Source: an uncultured Eubacterium sp.
Lineage (GTDB): Bacteria > Bacillota > Clostridia > Lachnospirales > Lachnospiraceae
Assembly: GCA_910584245.1 (NCBI GenBank)
Contig: CAJTZF010000024.1
Location: 1 to 35,022 of the forward strand
Direction of reading: 5' to 3'
Length of the DNA: 35,022 nucleotides
The notes beneath the pieces were generated by a model, which had not been told where the DNA came from, ran no database searches, and was given only the letters and a program-made list of their open reading frames with translations. The position numbers were made by a program, and so were the translations under genes. Below, piece by piece: positions 32,264 to 35,022 of this stretch; within the stretch, counting starts at the first letter, position 1, and each line of letters opens with the position of its first letter.

Positions 32264-33649
32264 TTGGAAAATAAAAAAATTATTAAATATAAAAGGCCGT
32301 TCCGCCCCAAAGTGGCCACTTTAATATTAGCGATTATTATTGTGTATGTAGCTGTGGTGGCATGGAATTATTTTCAAAAGGGATATGTCAGTATTTATGA
32401 GGTCAACGAGACAAGTATCGCAGACGACAGTACGATCACCGGCTTTATTGTCCGCAACGAAACGGTTGTCATGGCGGAGGAGAGCGGTTATGTAAACTTT
32501 TATTATGCCGACCAGAGCAAGGTAGGAAAAAATGAAGTGGTTTATACGATTGACAGCAATGGTTCCGTCAGCGACCTTCTCAATGATGTTGAGGCAGGTT
32601 CTGTCACGACGTCAACGGATATAATCAAAATGAGGGAGGTTATCCGGGATTATTATGCCAATTATAACCCGGCTTCTTATTATGAAGCCAGGGATTTTCG
32701 TTATAAAGTCGAGAATGCGATATTTGAACAGAGCCGCAGTAATCTTTATAATGATTTAAAAAAACAAATGTCCGAAAAAAGTATTTCGGGCGACTTTATT
32801 AAGTCGCGCTCCCAGGAGCCGGGTATCATCTCCTATTCGATTGACGGGTATGAGGATACGAAGGTAAAAGATGTGACGGCCGCTCTTTTTGAAAACGGCG
32901 CGTCAGTGGAGCGGAAACAGTTAAGTTCTTCTGAAAAAATCGAAAAAAATACTCCGGTCTACAAGCTGGTGACAGACGAGGAGTGGAACATTGTCGTTCC
33001 CGTTTCCGAAGATTTGTATGAAAAAATTAAAGATACTACCTCCATTCGTATTACGGTCAAAAAGGACAATCTTTCGTTTAATGCCGGCGTCTCATTTCAG
33101 GAACAGGGGGGGACTACGTTTGCCGTTCTTTCTATGGGATGTTTTATGGGAAGATATTTAAATGACCGGTATTTAGATATCGAGCTCAATTTGAATGCTG
33201 CCAGCGGATTCAAAATTCCGAATTCCTCTATTCTTACAAAGAAAATGACGATTGTTCCGGGCGATTTGACGACAAACGGCGGAGATAGCGAGGAAAAGGG
33301 CGTGCTCAAGGTTGTGTATGATAAAAATGGCGGCAGCAAAAAAGAATTTACCTCCCTCGCCGATTTTTCTGCCTCTGATGGGAATTATTTTGTAGATCCA
33401 TCGGTACTTAAACCCGGTGATGTAATTATCAATCCGAAAACGAAGGAGGAATATACGCTGCAAAATGTTACGACGATTGAAGGTGTGTACTGTGTCAATA
33501 CCGGCTACTGCCGTTTTCGTAAAATAGAAAAAAAATATGAAAATAATGAATATACCATTATTGCGCCGGATACAAAAGGCGGTGTATCCAATTATGACCA
33601 TATCGTCGTAAACCCAGATAAAATTAATGAAGATGATTTTGTAGAATAA
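32264..33649 (+). CDS. HlyD-like membrane protein in the division cluster
   Basis: The 461-residue protein has a basic N-terminus, one membrane helix (about 18-37; VATLILAIIIVYVAVVAW) and a large extracellular part. The start of that part (GFIVRNETVVMAEESGYVNF, then GKNEVVYTID) looks like the barrel-sandwich hybrid of HlyD/RND adaptor proteins. The middle is helical and the C-terminal part strand-rich. No inner-membrane transporter is adjacent. The start is TTG 32264, after GAGGGGG (32251-32257); the ATG at 32228 lies inside mgsA and before that site. It lies 11 bases after mgsA and 27 before yggS. Confidence 0.7.
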   Translation: MENKKIIKYKRPFRPKVATLILAIIIVYVAVVAWNYFQKGYVSIYEVNETSIADDSTITGFIVRNETVVMAEESGYVNFYYADQSKVGKNEVVYTIDSNGSVSDLLNDVEAGSVTTSTDIIKMREVIRDYYANYNPASYYEARDFRYKVENAIFEQSRSNLYNDLKKQMSEKSISGDFIKSRSQEPGIISYSIDGYEDTKVKDVTAALFENGASVERKQLSSSEKIEKNTPVYKLVTDEEWNIVVPVSEDLYEKIKDTTSIRITVKKDNLSFNAGVSFQEQGGTTFAVLSMGCFMGRYLNDRYLDIELNLNAASGFKIPNSSILTKKMTIVPGDLTTNGGDSEEKGVLKVVYDKNGGSKKEFTSLADFSASDGNYFVDPSVLKPGDVIINPKTKEEYTLQNVTTIEGVYCVNTGYCRFRKIEKKYENNEYTIIAPDTKGGVSNYDHIVVNPDKINEDDFVE

Positions 33650-33676
33650 AGGTAAAAACAAGTGGAGGAAGCTAGT

Positions 33677-34369
33677 ATGGTTTCAGAAAATTTAAAGGTG
33701 GTAGAAGAGAACATTATAAGGGCCTGTGAGAGAAGTGGAAGAAAGCGGTCGGACGTGACACTGATTGCGGTTAGCAAAACAAAACCTGTCACAATGATGG
33801 AGGAGGCGATCGCATCTGGCGTCAGCATTTTTGGCGAAAATAAGGTGCAGGAGATTTTGAAAAAGCAGCCTCTTCTTCCCGGCGGTGCGGAATGGCATTT
33901 AATTGGTCACCTTCAGCGAAATAAGGTGCGGAGCATTGCTGGGAAGGTAGCTATGATTCACTCCGTGGATTCCCTTCGTCTGGCAGAACAGATCCAGAAA
34001 GAATATCAAATCCAGGACTTGACCGCCAAAATACTTGTAGAGGTAAATATTGCCAGAGAAGAATCGAAGTTTGGATTAATGCCGGAGGAGACGGAGGAGG
34101 TCATCCGGGAGATTGCCAAAATGCCAAATATAAAGGTGTGCGGGCTTATGACAATCGCCCCATTTGTACAAGATCCGGAGGAAAACCGAATCCATTTCAA
34201 AAATTTACGGAAATTACTAGTTGACATTAACAGTAAAAACATTGATAATATTAGTATGATGGGACTATCTATGGGGATGACTGGTGATTACGAGGTTGCA
34301 ATTGAGGAAGGGGCTACCTTTGTCCGGGTTGGCACTGGCATATTTGGAAGCAGACAGTACGGGCAATAA
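33677..34369 (+). CDS. yggS: YggS/YlmE PLP-binding homeostasis protein
   Basis: The 230-residue single-domain PLP protein has the Lys in LIAVSKTKP, FGENKVQEIL, WHLIGHLQRNK, and a C-terminal GLSMGMTGDYEVAIEEGATFVRVGTGIFG. It binds pyridoxal phosphate and affects vitamin B6 and amino-acid balance; no enzyme activity is firmly known. Gram-positive ylmE typically precedes sepF, as here. ATG 33677 follows GGAGG; the GTG at 33662 precedes that site. Confidence 0.96.
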   Translation: MVSENLKVVEENIIRACERSGRKRSDVTLIAVSKTKPVTMMEEAIASGVSIFGENKVQEILKKQPLLPGGAEWHLIGHLQRNKVRSIAGKVAMIHSVDSLRLAEQIQKEYQIQDLTAKILVEVNIAREESKFGLMPEETEEVIREIAKMPNIKVCGLMTIAPFVQDPEENRIHFKNLRKLLVDINSKNIDNISMMGLSMGMTGDYEVAIEEGATFVRVGTGIFGSRQYGQ

Positions 34370-34413
34370 TCATGGAGGGTATGTTATATTAAAATGAGGA
34401 AAGGGTTAGGATT

Positions 34414-34929
34414 ATGGGTTTAAACTCACTTTTAAATTTTTTTAAATTGGATGGCATGGATGATGATTACGAGGATTATGAATACGATGCATACGAAGAG
34501 GAAGAGGCTCCCGCTGTGTCAAAAAAAAGCTCTGGCAATCGGAAAACGGCTGCTTCACGAGAGACTTATGAGGAGTCTTCCAAATCAAGAAATGGATTTT
34601 TAAATTCTAAACCGAAAGTTGTGTCATTGAATCGTTCCATGATGGAGGTTAAGATTATCCAGCCGACTTCCTTTGAAGATACCCAGGAAATATGCAATAC
34701 GTTGCTGGAATCGAAGCCGGTTGTTGTAAACCTGGAGGGATTTGATCCAGATGTCGCGCAGCGGATTATGGATTTTATTTCGGGTTGCATTTATGCAATT
34801 AATGGTAAATATAATCAGATTTCTAAATATATATTTATTTTTACACCTGAAAATGTAGATATCAGCGGTGATTCGTTATCTCTGGGTGATGGAACAGCCG
34901 CCATGCCGACAATCAGCAGGGAATTCTAA
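34414..34929 (+). CDS. sepF: Cell division protein SepF
   Basis: The 171-residue protein has an N-terminal amphipathic membrane helix (GLNSLLNFFKLDG), an acidic linker (DDDYEDYEYDAYEEEE), and the SepF core (VKIIQPTSFEDTQEICNTLL, VVVNLEGFDPDVAQRIMDFI, GCIYAINGKYNQISKYIFIF). SepF bundles FtsZ and ties it to the membrane. The last part of the gene (from 34881) is copied once more downstream. Confidence 0.96.
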   Translation: MGLNSLLNFFKLDGMDDDYEDYEYDAYEEEEAPAVSKKSSGNRKTAASRETYEESSKSRNGFLNSKPKVVSLNRSMMEVKIIQPTSFEDTQEICNTLLESKPVVVNLEGFDPDVAQRIMDFISGCIYAINGKYNQISKYIFIFTPENVDISGDSLSLGDGTAAMPTISREF

Positions 34930-35022
34930 AAAACGAACGATAGAAAATAGTAAGATTCTGGGTGATAGAACAGCCATCATTCGGATAACCGGCAGGGAAT
35001 TCTAAAAAACGAACGATAGAAA
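34881..35022 (+). repeat. 76-bp tandem duplication of the sepF 3' end
   Basis: The segment from TCTGGGTGAT (34881) through GGAATTCTAAAAAACGAACG recurs from 34957 with a period of 76 bases. The second copy has several differences but keeps an open frame LGDRTAIIRITGREF and the same stop. The window ends inside the second copy, so more copies may follow. Confidence 0.8.

Overview
The window reads as chromosome from a low-to-mid GC Gram-positive anaerobe, most likely a Lachnospiraceae (Clostridia) species. The reasons are strong GGAGG ribosome sites, a T-box before tyrS, L27 with a Prp-cleavable N-terminus next to the prp gene, a NadD-YqeK fusion, and the order mreBCD-PBP2-minCDE-rodA-mgsA-yggS-sepF. 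The family assignment is inference from gene content and order, not from a search.

Bases 1 to about 5270 are accessory. They hold a frameshifted ArdA-like remnant, a Fic protein whose catalytic His is replaced by Gln, a small mobile-element protein, a structured gene-free stretch, a TIR-domain gene overlapping a small unknown gene, two more small unknown genes (one possibly frameshifted), a Phd/ParE-type toxin-antitoxin pair with a small follower gene, and a gene-poor junction with a perfect palindrome and five copies of TGACCAA. No integrase, relaxase or transposase is visible, so this looks like the edge or remains of an integrative element.

Bases 5275 to 9480 hold a MutS-family ATPase with predicted membrane segments, a T-box-controlled tyrS, and a membrane-anchored C39-type peptidase. 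Bases 9530 to 13930 are a ribosome/GTPase operon: L21 leader, rplU, prp, rpmA, obgE, yhbY, nadD-yqeK fusion, rsfS. lexA follows on the minus strand with a good promoter and two SOS-box-like sites. Divergent from it, one promoter appears to drive an SH3-domain membrane protein with an (E/D)PTKAP repeat tail, then mutS, mutL, miaA and an Alum_res/methionine gamma-lyase-like gene. radC follows.

Bases 23460 to 34929 form a cell-shape and division cluster: mreB, mreC, mreD, an oversized PBP2, minC, minD, minE, a RodA/FtsW-type polymerase, mgsA, an HlyD-like membrane protein, yggS and sepF. The window ends inside a 76-bp tandem duplication of the sepF 3' end.

No clearly new multi-gene system can be proven from sequence alone. 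The best candidates for follow-up are the TIR plus small-protein pair, the TGACCAA cluster at the island edge, the HlyD-like protein in the division cluster, and the PBP2 insertion.
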